From Balnearium lithotrophicum (lineage in GTDB: Bacteria; Aquificota; Aquificia; Desulfurobacteriales; Desulfurobacteriaceae), in contig NZ_FXTM01000006.1 of assembly GCF_900182585.1 (NCBI RefSeq), positions 1 through 64,000 on the forward strand: DNA of 64,000 nt, written 5' to 3'. The translations under genes and the position numbers were made by a program. Positions 25,055 to 33,670 of the stretch are shown here, piece by piece. Position 1 is the first letter of the stretch; every line of letters starts with the position of its first letter. The notes below the pieces were generated by a model that saw only the letters and a list, made by a program, of their open reading frames with translations, was not told the DNA's origin and made no database searches.

Positions 25055-26926
25055 ATGTTCTGCTCTTGGGAAAAGAGAGAAATTGAAAGATTAAGAAAAG
25101 AAATAGAAACGTTAAAAATAGAAAATGCTCAAATTAAAAAAAATTATGAAGAGTGTGAAAAAGAAAGAAAGGAACTTCAAGATGAGGTTAAAAGACTTTC
25201 TCAAAGTAACATTGAACTACTTAGAAAAACTGAAGAACTTCAGAAACAGGTAGAAGAAAAAGAGAACGATATCTTCATGTACCAACAAATTCTGGATTCT
25301 TTAATGGAGGAGGCAATCTTCCTTGCAACGCCGGAGTTTAAACCGGGAAGAGAAGGAAATGAAATTGTTTATGCAAACAGAAGAGCTTTCGAGATAGTAA
25401 ACAAGTGGAGGGATGTATTTATTAGTGAATTCGGTATAAATCCTGACAAGCTAATTGGAACGAGCATACACGTTTTCCATAAGGACCCTGAAAGGGTTAA
25501 AGAGCTCCTAAAAGAGACAAGGCCTGGAGAACATAAGAAAAATGCTGATATTCCTATCGGTCCTTACGTTATGGCATCGTATCGCCATGCAATAGCGAAT
25601 AGAGACGGCTCTGTTCGTTACTACATGGCAACCTGGAAAGATGCTACTGCAGATAGGGAGGTAAAGGAGCAGCTTGAAAAGGCCAGAAAAATGTTTCTTC
25701 AGAACCTGAAGGCAACTAAGCAATCTCTCGTTAACAACTTAGAAACGATTGTATCAATTTCTCTTGCAATTAAAGAATTGAGAGATGTTATCAAACTTTC
25801 TAAAAAGCAGATGTCTTCGACTGAGGAGATAGAGGAAACTGTAAATAAGTTGATAGAAGTTTCCAATAGATTAATGGAAAACTATAAATTTGTTCTTTCA
25901 AAACTTGAGGAAGCTGAAAAGAAAACCTTTGAGTCTATAGACCAAATGGAATATATAAGAAGTATAACCAAACAGATGGAAGAGGTTGTTAAGGCTCTGC
26001 AGTCTCAAACGGAGCAAATAGATAGGGTTGTTGAAGTTATAACGTCGATTACTGAGCAGACAAACTTACTTGCACTGAATGCAGCAATAGAGGCCGCAAG
26101 GGCAGGAGAAGCTGGTAGGGGATTTGCAGTTGTTGCTGATGAGGTTAGGAAGTTAGCTGAGAGAACTAATAAATCTGCTATTGAAATTAGAGAAGTTGTA
26201 AAGAATATGAGAGAACAAATGTCAAAAACCGCAGAGATAACCCATAAGAGCGTTAAAGCTGTTGATGAAGGAATGAGCATCTTTAAGGATAACCAAGAGA
26301 CGTACAAATCTCTTAAAATGTCTTCTGAAAGTGTGTTAGGTGTAATAAATGACCTTTCCAAAATAGTTTCTGTTCAAAAGAACAACATTGAGGATATTGT
26401 TAAAAATATTCACAGAGTTAATGATATTATCTCTGAAGTAAGAAATCACTCAGAAATTGTTATTAAAATTGCAGAGAAAACTGATACAAGTCTACACAAG
26501 ATTTGGGAGACATTTTACATTGTAAATCTTGGAGATGCTTCCGTTCTGTTTGATAAGCTATCGAAGTTAGGGGAATTTGCAGGAAAGGTTAACGATACAG
26601 TCAAGGCTAAATTTATAGATGGAATGAATCCTGATATTTCGCTTCTATCTGAAGTTGATTCTCTTGTAAAAGAGTTAAGTCCACAAAATAAAGAAATTTC
26701 AAAGCTCTTAGATAAATATCCTTCAATTGAAAAATACTTTTTAGATGTTGAAGATTCACTTTTTGAAGTAAAACTCCTTTTAAAGGAGCTTTTTGTTGCG
26801 ATGAACTGTGATAATACTAACGAAATTAAAAATAAGGAGAAAGAGATAGCCAAACTTGTAGATAAGTTGTCATCAAGCGTAATTGGAGCTATATCAGAAA
26901 TATTAAACACAGTATCAAAAAGTTAA
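25055..26926 (+). CDS. Soluble PAS-containing methyl-accepting chemotaxis protein
   Basis: A 623-residue receptor without membrane segments. An N-terminal coiled coil (about 5-75) leads to a PAS-like domain (about 85-205), then the signalling coiled coil whose hairpin tip [20 protein letters not shown] lies near residue 334. A further helical region (about 480-610) follows, without the His/Cys pattern of a CZB zinc domain. It should sense a cytoplasmic or redox-linked cue. It lies between cheW and cheV, with GGAGG five bases before the ATG. Confidence 0.92.
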   Translation: MFCSWEKREIERLRKEIETLKIENAQIKKNYEECEKERKELQDEVKRLSQSNIELLRKTEELQKQVEEKENDIFMYQQILDSLMEEAIFLATPEFKPGREGNEIVYANRRAFEIVNKWRDVFISEFGINPDKLIGTSIHVFHKDPERVKELLKETRPGEHKKNADIPIGPYVMASYRHAIANRDGSVRYYMATWKDATADREVKEQLEKARKMFLQNLKATKQSLVNNLETIVSISLAIKELRDVIKLSKKQMSSTEEIEETVNKLIEVSNRLMENYKFVLSKLEEAEKKTFESIDQMEYIRSITKQMEEVVKALQSQTEQIDRVVEVITSITEQTNLLALNAAIEAARAGEAGRGFAVVADEVRKLAERTNKSAIEIREVVKNMREQMSKTAEITHKSVKAVDEGMSIFKDNQETYKSLKMSSESVLGVINDLSKIVSVQKNNIEDIVKNIHRVNDIISEVRNHSEIVIKIAEKTDTSLHKIWETFYIVNLGDASVLFDKLSKLGEFAGKVNDTVKAKFIDGMNPDISLLSEVDSLVKELSPQNKEISKLLDKYPSIEKYFLDVEDSLFEVKLLLKELFVAMNCDNTNEIKNKEKEIAKLVDKLSSSVIGAISEILNTVSKS

Positions 26927-26938
26927 AAGGACTGAATA

Positions 26939-27901
26939 ATGGCTAAGAAAGAGCTCTTACCAAAAATTCTGGAAACAGGAGCCAACGAACTTGAGATAAT
27001 AGATTTTCGAATGTATGAGGTTCTTGATGATGGCTCCATCTATGAATGGATATTGGGGGTAAACGTAGCTAAGGTTAAGGAAGTTATTTTTAAACCTAAG
27101 GATATTATAAAAGCTCCAGGACTTCCTTCGGAAGCTGAAGGATTGGCAAAAATAAGAGGTCAGATGGTTCCAATCATTAATCTGGCAAAATGGATGAAGA
27201 TTAAGGAACCTCCAAATGCAGGAAAGTATGTAATAGTAATGGAATTTTTGAGAGAGACTGTTGGGGTTATAGTTCATGAAGCAAAGAGAATTAGGAGAAT
27301 TAGGTGGACGGATATTAAGAGACCACCTAAAAGTATTGACGAGAAGTTAGGAGGAAAAGTAATAGGAGTTGTTGAAATAGAGGATAATAAACTCCTCCTA
27401 CTTCTTGATTTTGAAGGAATACTTGATGAACTGGGAATGATTAAGATATTTGGAATGGAAACAACTGCTGAGGCGGAGAATATAGAGAGGAAGGGACACT
27501 TTAAAATACTGATACTCGATGATAGTCCAGTTGCCAGGAAGATTATAAGGAGAATTCTTGAATCTGATGGACACACTGTTATTGAAGCACAAAATGGAAT
27601 AGAAGGGTTAAAAATCCTTCACCAGTGGCTTGAGGAGGCTAAAAGGGAAGGAAGAGACATTACAGACTATGTCCAATTGATAATTTCTGATGTCGAAATG
27701 CCTGGAATGGATGGATTAACCTTTACAAAGAAAGTTAAGGAAGACCCTGAACTTTCTAAACTACCTGTAATTATTAATACCTCTCTTAGCGATAGGGCTA
27801 ACGTTGATAAAAGCAAACTTGTTGGAGCAGATGCTCATCTTGTAAAATTTGATGCACCTGATTTACTAAAACTTGTGCATCAATATGCAATTAAGAAGTA
27901 A
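26939..27901 (+). CDS. cheV: Chemotaxis protein CheV (CheW domain fused to receiver)
   Basis: A 320-residue fusion. Residues about 15-170 form a CheW-like domain; about 183-318 form a receiver with the acidic pair in LILDDSPVARK, the phospho-acceptor Asp in IISDVEMPGMDG, NTSLS and the conserved Lys in HLVKF. CheV couples receptors to CheA and may act as a phosphate sink. Having both CheW and CheV is common where adaptation is modified; no cheR or cheB is in this window. Confidence 0.93.
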   Translation: MAKKELLPKILETGANELEIIDFRMYEVLDDGSIYEWILGVNVAKVKEVIFKPKDIIKAPGLPSEAEGLAKIRGQMVPIINLAKWMKIKEPPNAGKYVIVMEFLRETVGVIVHEAKRIRRIRWTDIKRPPKSIDEKLGGKVIGVVEIEDNKLLLLLDFEGILDELGMIKIFGMETTAEAENIERKGHFKILILDDSPVARKIIRRILESDGHTVIEAQNGIEGLKILHQWLEEAKREGRDITDYVQLIISDVEMPGMDGLTFTKKVKEDPELSKLPVIINTSLSDRANVDKSKLVGADAHLVKFDAPDLLKLVHQYAIKK

Positions 27902-27912
27902 AGGAGGATTTA

Positions 27913-28311
27913 ATGGTTATTCCTGAAGATATTAACATCTTAGTAGTTGATGACATGGCAGCTATGAGGAAAATTTTAAGGACCCTCCTAACCCAGTTGG
28001 GATTTAAAAACATAGATGAAGCTGAGGATGGAAAACAGGCTCTGGAGAAATTGAGACAGAATCCAGATAAATACGGTCTTGTTATTACAGATTGGAACAT
28101 GCCAAATATGACTGGAATAGAGCTTGTTCAGGCGATTAGGAGTGATAAGAGACTAAAACACCTTCCAATTTTGATGGTAACAGCTGAAGCTAAAAAGGAA
28201 AACGTCCTTACAGCAATAAAGGCTGGAGTTAACAACTACATTGTTAAACCTTTTACGGCTGAAACACTAAAGGAAAAGATAGAAGCTATCTTTAAATCAC
28301 TTAAAAAGTAA
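27913..28311 (+). CDS. cheY: Chemotaxis response regulator CheY
   Basis: A 132-residue stand-alone receiver. Active-site residues are Asp13/Asp14, the phospho-acceptor Asp60 (VITDWNMP), Thr90 and Lys112 (VKPF). The spacing and the WNMPNMTG stretch are CheY-specific, so it should bind the flagellar switch. It is the last gene of the cluster, ends one base before the convergent aminotransferase gene, and has GGAGG eight bases before the ATG. Confidence 0.96.
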   Translation: MVIPEDINILVVDDMAAMRKILRTLLTQLGFKNIDEAEDGKQALEKLRQNPDKYGLVITDWNMPNMTGIELVQAIRSDKRLKHLPILMVTAEAKKENVLTAIKAGVNNYIVKPFTAETLKEKIEAIFKSLKK

Positions 28312-29025
28312 CTAATTCAACGAGTGGAGCCGAAGGATTACCTTTTTAATCCTCTCACTTATCGGCTCCCCTTTTGGGATTTTAATTCTATAGCTTCCAA
28401 TTTTGTTCACTAAACACGTATCCTCTCTTGAACTTGTAATGAAAACTTCATCTGCATTTAGAACATCCTTCAGTTTAAAAAAACCCTCAACAATGGGTAA
28501 TCCCATTTCTTTACAGATATCCCTTATAAACTCCCTCCTTGTTCCCCTTAAACAGCCACACATTAAGGAGGGGGTAAAGAGAATACCATCCTTGAAGAAA
28601 AATATGTTGGCAAAAGCAGTTTCTGAAACAAAACCCTTTTCGTCGAACAGTAGTGCCTCATCGTAACCAAACCTCTTAGCCTCATCAATAGCAGTGAGGG
28701 AGTCCATAATGTCAATCGTTTTGTGCTCAGATAGGATAGAGTAACTTCTCCTTACAGAGTAAACTGGAAAGAGAGAAACAAACTTTCTCTTTTTACAGTC
28801 TCTCACCGAGATTTCAAAATTTCCACGTTTATAGAGTGTAAACCTTACAAGCTTTGTGCCATGAGGGGCTCCCTCCACTAAAACTCTATCAAACTCCTCC
28901 CTACTTAGTTTTAAAGGAATATCCAAAAAGAAGGAGCTCCTCCTTAACCTGCTGTAGTGGTAATCAATTAAAACAGGTTTCCCACTTTCAACCCTTACAG
29001 TTTCAAATATTCCAAATCTCTCCAT
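28312..29025 (-). CDS. Class IV PLP aminotransferase / aminodeoxychorismate lyase-like
   Basis: A 237-residue fold-type IV PLP enzyme. The PLP lysine is in SEHKTIDIMDSL and the carboxylate motif in VSETAFANIFF, both in the family positions. Small size and the missing branched-chain motif favour 4-amino-4-deoxychorismate lyase (PabC, folate synthesis) over branched-chain aminotransferase, but D-amino-acid transaminase activity cannot be excluded. It is the last gene of a minus-strand run and shares one base with the SQR-like gene. Confidence 0.82.
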   Translation of the reverse strand: MERFGIFETVRVESGKPVLIDYHYSRLRRSSFFLDIPLKLSREEFDRVLVEGAPHGTKLVRFTLYKRGNFEISVRDCKKRKFVSLFPVYSVRRSYSILSEHKTIDIMDSLTAIDEAKRFGYDEALLFDEKGFVSETAFANIFFFKDGILFTPSLMCGCLRGTRREFIRDICKEMGLPIVEGFFKLKDVLNADEVFITSSREDTCLVNKIGSYRIKIPKGEPISERIKKVILRLHSLN

Positions 29026-30218
29026 TACGGTGCGTCAAACCCCGGAATTCTCGGAACCTTTTTAAGTTTGCTTGCCTTGTAGTACCATCCCCAAATTTTT
29101 TTGAGAGTATGACCAACAAACGGAAGCGGTAGCATGATAGACCTTTTATCATCCCTGTAAACCAGAGCTCCACTCATCCAGCATGGTCCCATATCCATTA
29201 GACAGAGAATGTGGAGGTGGTGAATGTACTCCTCCCTCTTAGGGTCTCCTTTAACCTTATTTTCAAGGTTCCTTGCAACGATTCTTCCCATGACCTCTGC
29301 AATGTGTCCCTGTTTTGCCTTCCACTGGGGCCCTTCAAAAGCTGCACTATCGCCAATAGCCCAAACCGTTTCGTTCGTCCCAACAACTGCACACGTTGGC
29401 TCTATCTTTACAAATCCGGCTTCGTTCAACGGAAGGTCTGAATTTTTAAAAACAGGATGACCGTCAGTTGCAGGGATGAACATTGTTAAGTCAGTCCTTA
29501 AGAAGGAGTCATCCTCAAAGAGAACTCCGTCTGGCTTAAACTCCTTTATTTTCTTTCCAAAGTGCCTCTTAATTCCCAACTTATCGAGCATTCTGTAGGC
29601 TCTTTCTGCATTCTTTTCTCCAAGTCTTACTCCGGGCTTTGGCATGGGAGCAAAGAAGTGAAGTTCAAACTTATCCCTAATTCCCTTTTTCTTAAAGTAG
29701 CAGTCCAAATTGAAAACAAACTCAAATGCTGGCCCTCCCCTCACTCCGCAAGGGTCCTTGGGATTTCCTCCAAAACCCGCAGCAATTATTCCTCCTCCCC
29801 TCTCAATGAGCTGGTCGATTTTCTCCCTAAGTTTTAATGACTCTTCAGGCCTACCACATATAGAGAGGAAGTTCTCACTCCCCTTGTGTTTGACCTTTGT
29901 TCCTCCCAGAGCAATGACTAAGTAGTCGTAGTCCTTAACAGTTCCATCCTCAAGATATACCCTCTTCTCTGCCGTTGAAATTCTCTCAACCTTCCCAATG
30001 GTCAGCTTAAACCCGTTAACTTTTGCTATTTCCTCAAGGGGAAGTGTTACATCCTCCCATTCGTACTCGTGGGTTGGAATCCATATTGAAATAGGATATA
30101 TGTAAAGGTAGTCCCTGTCGGAAATGAGCTCTACATCAAAACACTTGTGGCATAGTGCAAAAGCTGCCTCAACTCCCCCTATTCCTCCCCCTAATACCAA
30201 AACTTTTGGAGCTCCCAT
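29025..30218 (-). CDS. sqr: Sulfide:quinone oxidoreductase-like flavoprotein
   Basis: A 397-residue FAD protein with the dinucleotide loop LGGGIGGVEAAF (9-20) and the second FAD motif VWAIGDSAAFEG (285-296). Cys157 (DPCGVRGGP) and Cys339/Cys346 (LCLMDMGPCW) are placed like the active-site cysteines of sulfide:quinone reductases. It would oxidise sulfide and pass electrons to the membrane quinone pool; the C-terminus holds a hydrophobic/aromatic stretch for membrane contact. Other flavoproteins of this group (flavocytochrome c, NDH-2) are less likely. It lies between recO and the aminotransferase gene. Confidence 0.8.
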   Translation of the reverse strand: MGAPKVLVLGGGIGGVEAAFALCHKCFDVELISDRDYLYIYPISIWIPTHEYEWEDVTLPLEEIAKVNGFKLTIGKVERISTAEKRVYLEDGTVKDYDYLVIALGGTKVKHKGSENFLSICGRPEESLKLREKIDQLIERGGGIIAAGFGGNPKDPCGVRGGPAFEFVFNLDCYFKKKGIRDKFELHFFAPMPKPGVRLGEKNAERAYRMLDKLGIKRHFGKKIKEFKPDGVLFEDDSFLRTDLTMFIPATDGHPVFKNSDLPLNEAGFVKIEPTCAVVGTNETVWAIGDSAAFEGPQWKAKQGHIAEVMGRIVARNLENKVKGDPKREEYIHHLHILCLMDMGPCWMSGALVYRDDKRSIMLPLPFVGHTLKKIWGWYYKASKLKKVPRIPGFDAP

Positions 30219-30263
30219 TTCTCCTCCATTAATTGCATTTCAAGAATTAAATTATATCCAAAT

Positions 30264-30911
30264 TTATTTGTTTAATCGATACTGTGCATGTTTCTCAAGG
30301 GCATACTTTATCCTGTTGAGTTGATTGAACTTTTTTTTCTTGATTTCACTTATTGCCCCTTTCGTTATCTCCCTTAGCTGAAGGGAAGAGAGTCTGTTCC
30401 AATCAATCTCCCCTTCCCTTTTGCAGTTTTCACAGACGACTCCCCCTTCCTCAAAGGAAAATCCGGAAATTCCCTTAGAGCCACACCTAACACAGCTGAA
30501 GAGCCTTGGGAATATTCCCTCAATGTAGAGGAACTTTGACAGGAAAGCCACGTAGGAGAGCTCAAAATAATTATTTAAACGTAAGTAAGTTCTTATTAAG
30601 TTAAAAAGCTTTTTACTTGGCTGTAACTCGTAAGGGTAGATTAGCTTTGAGATTTTGGACCTATAAATCAATTCATCGAAGGTCTTTGGGAAGTTTTCCT
30701 CTATTAGCTTTGCCCCTTTCAACTCCCACCTATCTTCCTTTTGAAGTAATTCAAACTCGCTTACAGAGAAGGGTTCATACTTCAACGGAAACTGTGAATT
30801 ATCGAGCTTAAAGACAAGATTAACCCTACCCAACCTATCCGTATAGAGGGATACGTATCTCAACCTATCTCCTAAGTTTTTACTCCTTAGAACAATTCCC
30901 TTTACCTTCAT
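30264..30911 (-). CDS. recO: DNA repair protein RecO
   Basis: A 215-residue recombination mediator that helps RecR load RecA on gaps. An N-terminal OB fold ([15 protein letters not shown] onward, to about 80) is followed by a helical domain holding a four-Cys zinc site (CVRCGSKG, then CENCK). Length is slightly shorter than E. coli RecO. The start overlaps the ychF stop. Confidence 0.9.
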   Translation of the reverse strand: MKVKGIVLRSKNLGDRLRYVSLYTDRLGRVNLVFKLDNSQFPLKYEPFSVSEFELLQKEDRWELKGAKLIEENFPKTFDELIYRSKISKLIYPYELQPSKKLFNLIRTYLRLNNYFELSYVAFLSKFLYIEGIFPRLFSCVRCGSKGISGFSFEEGGVVCENCKREGEIDWNRLSSLQLREITKGAISEIKKKKFNQLNRIKYALEKHAQYRLNK

Positions 30912-32014
30912 TAAACGTTAAACCTAAAGTAAATTATGTCCCCATCCTGAACTTCGTAATCTTTTCCTTCAAGCCTCATAAGCCCCTTCTCTCTGCAGGC
31001 CTGAAGTGAACCCTCTCTGATTAAATCCTCGTACTTTATGACCTCAGCTCGGATAAATCCTCTCTCAATGTCTGAATGAATCTTTCCGGCCGCCTGAGGT
31101 GCCTTTGTTCCCTTTCTTACCGTCCAGGCCTTAACCTCTGGCTCTCCTGCCGTGAAAAAGGTTATAAGGTTGAGGAGTTTGTATCCTTCCCTTATAACTG
31201 AGTTAAGTCCAGGCTCCTCCAATCCAAGTTCCTTGAGGAATTCCTCCTTCTCCTCTGGAGGGAGCTCTGAGAGTTCCGCCTCAATCTTTGCGCAAATTTT
31301 CACGACGGGAGCTTTCTCCTTCTCCGCAAGCTCCCTAACCGATTTAACCAGGTCGTTGTCCTCAAATAGCCCTTCCTCATCAACATTTGCAATGTACATA
31401 ACGGGCTTTGCAGTTAAGAGCTGAAGTTCTTTAACAACTCTTTTTTCTCCGTCACTCAGTTCGCTTAGGAAAGGATTTATTCTCTTGCCGTTTTCTAAGA
31501 TGCTTTTTAGTTTCTCGAGGGCTTCTACCTCTGCCCTTGCCCTTTTATCGCCGCTCTTTGCCTGCTTTAAAACCCTCTGGAGCCTCTTTTCTACACTCTC
31601 TAAATCCTTAAAAATCAGCTCAAGGTTTATCGTCTCAATATCCCTTAAAGGGTTAACTTTTCCATCAACATGAACGACATTTTCATCCTGGAAGCACCTA
31701 ACGACGTGAGCAATAGCATCAACATTTCTAATGTTTGCAAGGAATTGATTTCCCAACCCTTCCCCTTTGCTTGCTCCTCTAACAAGGCCCGCTATATCAA
31801 CAAACTCAATCGTTGTAGGAGTAATCTTTTTAGGTTTCACCAATTCAGCTATTCTGTAGAGCCTCTCATCTGGAACCTCAACAACTCCAACGTTGGGTTC
31901 AATCGTACAGAAAGGATAGTTTGCCGCTTCAGCCTTCATTGTATTCGTTAAAGCATTAAAAAGGGTTGACTTTCCTACGTTTGGTAGCCCAACAATTCCA
32001 CAGTTAAATCCCAT
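30911..32014 (-). CDS. ychF: Ribosome-binding ATPase YchF
   Basis: A 367-residue Obg-family P-loop protein that prefers [18 protein letters not shown] is the P-loop, [16 protein letters not shown] the switch region; a helical insertion (about 130-200) and the C-terminal TGS domain ([13 protein letters not shown] to the end) follow. It binds ribosomes and affects stress responses. First gene of the run ychF-recO-sqr-aminotransferase, divergent from mlaE. Confidence 0.97.
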   Translation of the reverse strand: MGFNCGIVGLPNVGKSTLFNALTNTMKAEAANYPFCTIEPNVGVVEVPDERLYRIAELVKPKKITPTTIEFVDIAGLVRGASKGEGLGNQFLANIRNVDAIAHVVRCFQDENVVHVDGKVNPLRDIETINLELIFKDLESVEKRLQRVLKQAKSGDKRARAEVEALEKLKSILENGKRINPFLSELSDGEKRVVKELQLLTAKPVMYIANVDEEGLFEDNDLVKSVRELAEKEKAPVVKICAKIEAELSELPPEEKEEFLKELGLEEPGLNSVIREGYKLLNLITFFTAGEPEVKAWTVRKGTKAPQAAGKIHSDIERGFIRAEVIKYEDLIREGSLQACREKGLMRLEGKDYEVQDGDIIYFRFNV

Positions 32015-32072
32015 TTCTCAGCTCCTCCAATTTTGTCCAGTTCAAATTTAGTATTTTTACTGAAAATTTGCT

Positions 32073-32078
32073 TATAAT
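32073..32078 (+). promoter_or_regulatory. Candidate -10 box of the mla operon
   Basis: A perfect TATAAT lies 36 bases before the TTG start of mlaE, in the 100-base divergent gap with ychF. No good -35 hexamer is seen at 16-18 bases; TTTAGT at 32047 is 20 bases away. Position at the head of an operon makes it a reasonable promoter candidate. Confidence 0.4.
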
Positions 32079-32114
32079 TCTAAAAGTTAAATGAATGAAC
32101 TGTAGGAGTTTCCT

Positions 32115-32900
32115 TTGATAGTTGAACTTTTGGAAAGGATAGGAAGAGGTGTTATCTTCTTCCTGGAGTTTTGGGGAGGGTGGTTTCTACTATCCGTCAA
32201 ATCCCTATCGATTGCCTTTAAACCTCCCTTCAGGATTGAGAGGTACATATACTACTTGGCTGACATTGGAGCTAACTCATTTCCCGTTATAGCTATTACC
32301 TCATTGTTTACAGGAGGAGTTATTGCACTTGAAACCTACTCTGCCTTTCATCGATTTAACGCTGAATACATGATTGGGGCCGTTGTTGCGATTGCAATGG
32401 CAAGGGAGTTGGGGCCGGTTTTATCCTCCCTCTTAGTTACTGCCCGTTCAGGTTCTGCAATGGCCGCAGAGATTGGAACTATGAGGGTAACTGAACAGAT
32501 AGATGCACTTGAGATGATGGCTGTAAATCCGATTAAGTATCTAATATCCCCAAGAGTTTATACGACAATTATTTCAACTGTTGTACTAACCCTCTTTTCA
32601 GACATTATAGGCTACATAGGTGGATACATAGTAAGCGTTTATCTTTTTGGTGTAAATAAAACACTCTACCTCAGGTATACTCAGAACCTAACTGAAATGG
32701 ACGACGTTTACCACGGTCTTATAAAGGCAGCAGTTTTTGGCTTTTTACTTTCAACGATAAGCTGTTTTTACGGATACTACACAAGAGGTGGAGCAAAGGG
32801 AGTGGGAGAATCCACTACAAAGGCCGTAGTTAGTTCATCAATGGCCATTCTCATTTTTGACTACCTGATTACCTACATTTTGAGGTTGTTCAACCTATGA
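32115..32900 (+). CDS. mlaE: MlaE-family ABC permease (phospholipid transport)
   Basis: A 261-residue inner-membrane permease with five or six helices and the family motif ELGPVLSSLLVTARSGSAMAAEIGTMRVTEQ. It forms the membrane part of MCE lipid transporters. The TTG start has TAGGAG six bases upstream. It overlaps mlaF by four bases. No mlaA, mlaB or mlaC gene is nearby. Confidence 0.94.
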   Translation: MIVELLERIGRGVIFFLEFWGGWFLLSVKSLSIAFKPPFRIERYIYYLADIGANSFPVIAITSLFTGGVIALETYSAFHRFNAEYMIGAVVAIAMARELGPVLSSLLVTARSGSAMAAEIGTMRVTEQIDALEMMAVNPIKYLISPRVYTTIISTVVLTLFSDIIGYIGGYIVSVYLFGVNKTLYLRYTQNLTEMDDVYHGLIKAAVFGFLLSTISCFYGYYTRGGAKGVGESTTKAVVSSSMAILIFDYLITYILRLFNL

Positions 32901-33670
32901 AAGAGGCAATAGTAGTTCGGAACTTAAGAAAGAATTTTGGGGAGAAGGTTGTTCATGACGGAGTAAGTTTCACAGTTTACGATGGTGAAGCCTTTGTGAT
33001 AATGGGGCCTTCTGGGACGGGAAAGAGTGTTCTTCTTAAACAGATAGCAAAGCTTATTGAACCTGACGAGGGAGAAATTTCTGTTTATGGAATGGATGTT
33101 CTAAAACTAAAGAATGAGGAACTTGAAAAGTTCAGAGAAACACTCACGTACGTCTTTCAGAGTGGAGCTCTCTTTGACTCATACCCTGTCTGGTACAACG
33201 TTGCCTTCTACCTGATAGAGAAGAAGGGAGTTAAGAAAAAGATAGCAAGGGAAAAGGCAAGTTACTACCTATCCCTCTTGGGACTTTCCGGAACGGAAGA
33301 CCTTTATCCTTCGGAACTCTCAGGTGGTATGAGAAAGAGGGTTGCCGTTGCGAGAGCCCTCTGTATGAATCCAAAGTGTATCCTTTTTGACGAGCCGACA
33401 AGCGGTTTGGATCCTGTTATGACGGCAATCCTTGACAGATTAGTTTTAAGGCTAAAGAGGGAGTTCAGCAAAACCTGTGTTGTTGTAAGCCACGATGTTA
33501 CGAGTGCCTTTAGAATTGCAGATAGAATCGCAATTCTATTTAACGGAAAAATTGTTGAGATTGGAACGCCGGATGAAATTAAAAGAAGTGAAAATCCTGT
33601 TGTTAAGCAGTTTATAAATGGAGAACCCGAAGGACCTATAACTGCTGTTTTGGAGAGAAAAAATGGGTAG
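32897..33670 (+). CDS. mlaF: MlaF-family ABC ATPase
   Basis: A 257-residue ATPase energising the MlaE permease. Walker A is GPSGTGKSVLL, the signature is LSGGMRKRVAVARAL, and Walker B is CILFDEPTSGLDP. LKQIAKLIEPDEGEI is typical of this subgroup. It overlaps mlaD by eight bases. Confidence 0.95.
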   Translation: MKEAIVVRNLRKNFGEKVVHDGVSFTVYDGEAFVIMGPSGTGKSVLLKQIAKLIEPDEGEISVYGMDVLKLKNEELEKFRETLTYVFQSGALFDSYPVWYNVAFYLIEKKGVKKKIAREKASYYLSLLGLSGTEDLYPSELSGGMRKRVAVARALCMNPKCILFDEPTSGLDPVMTAILDRLVLRLKREFSKTCVVVSHDVTSAFRIADRIAILFNGKIVEIGTPDEIKRSENPVVKQFINGEPEGPITAVLERKNG

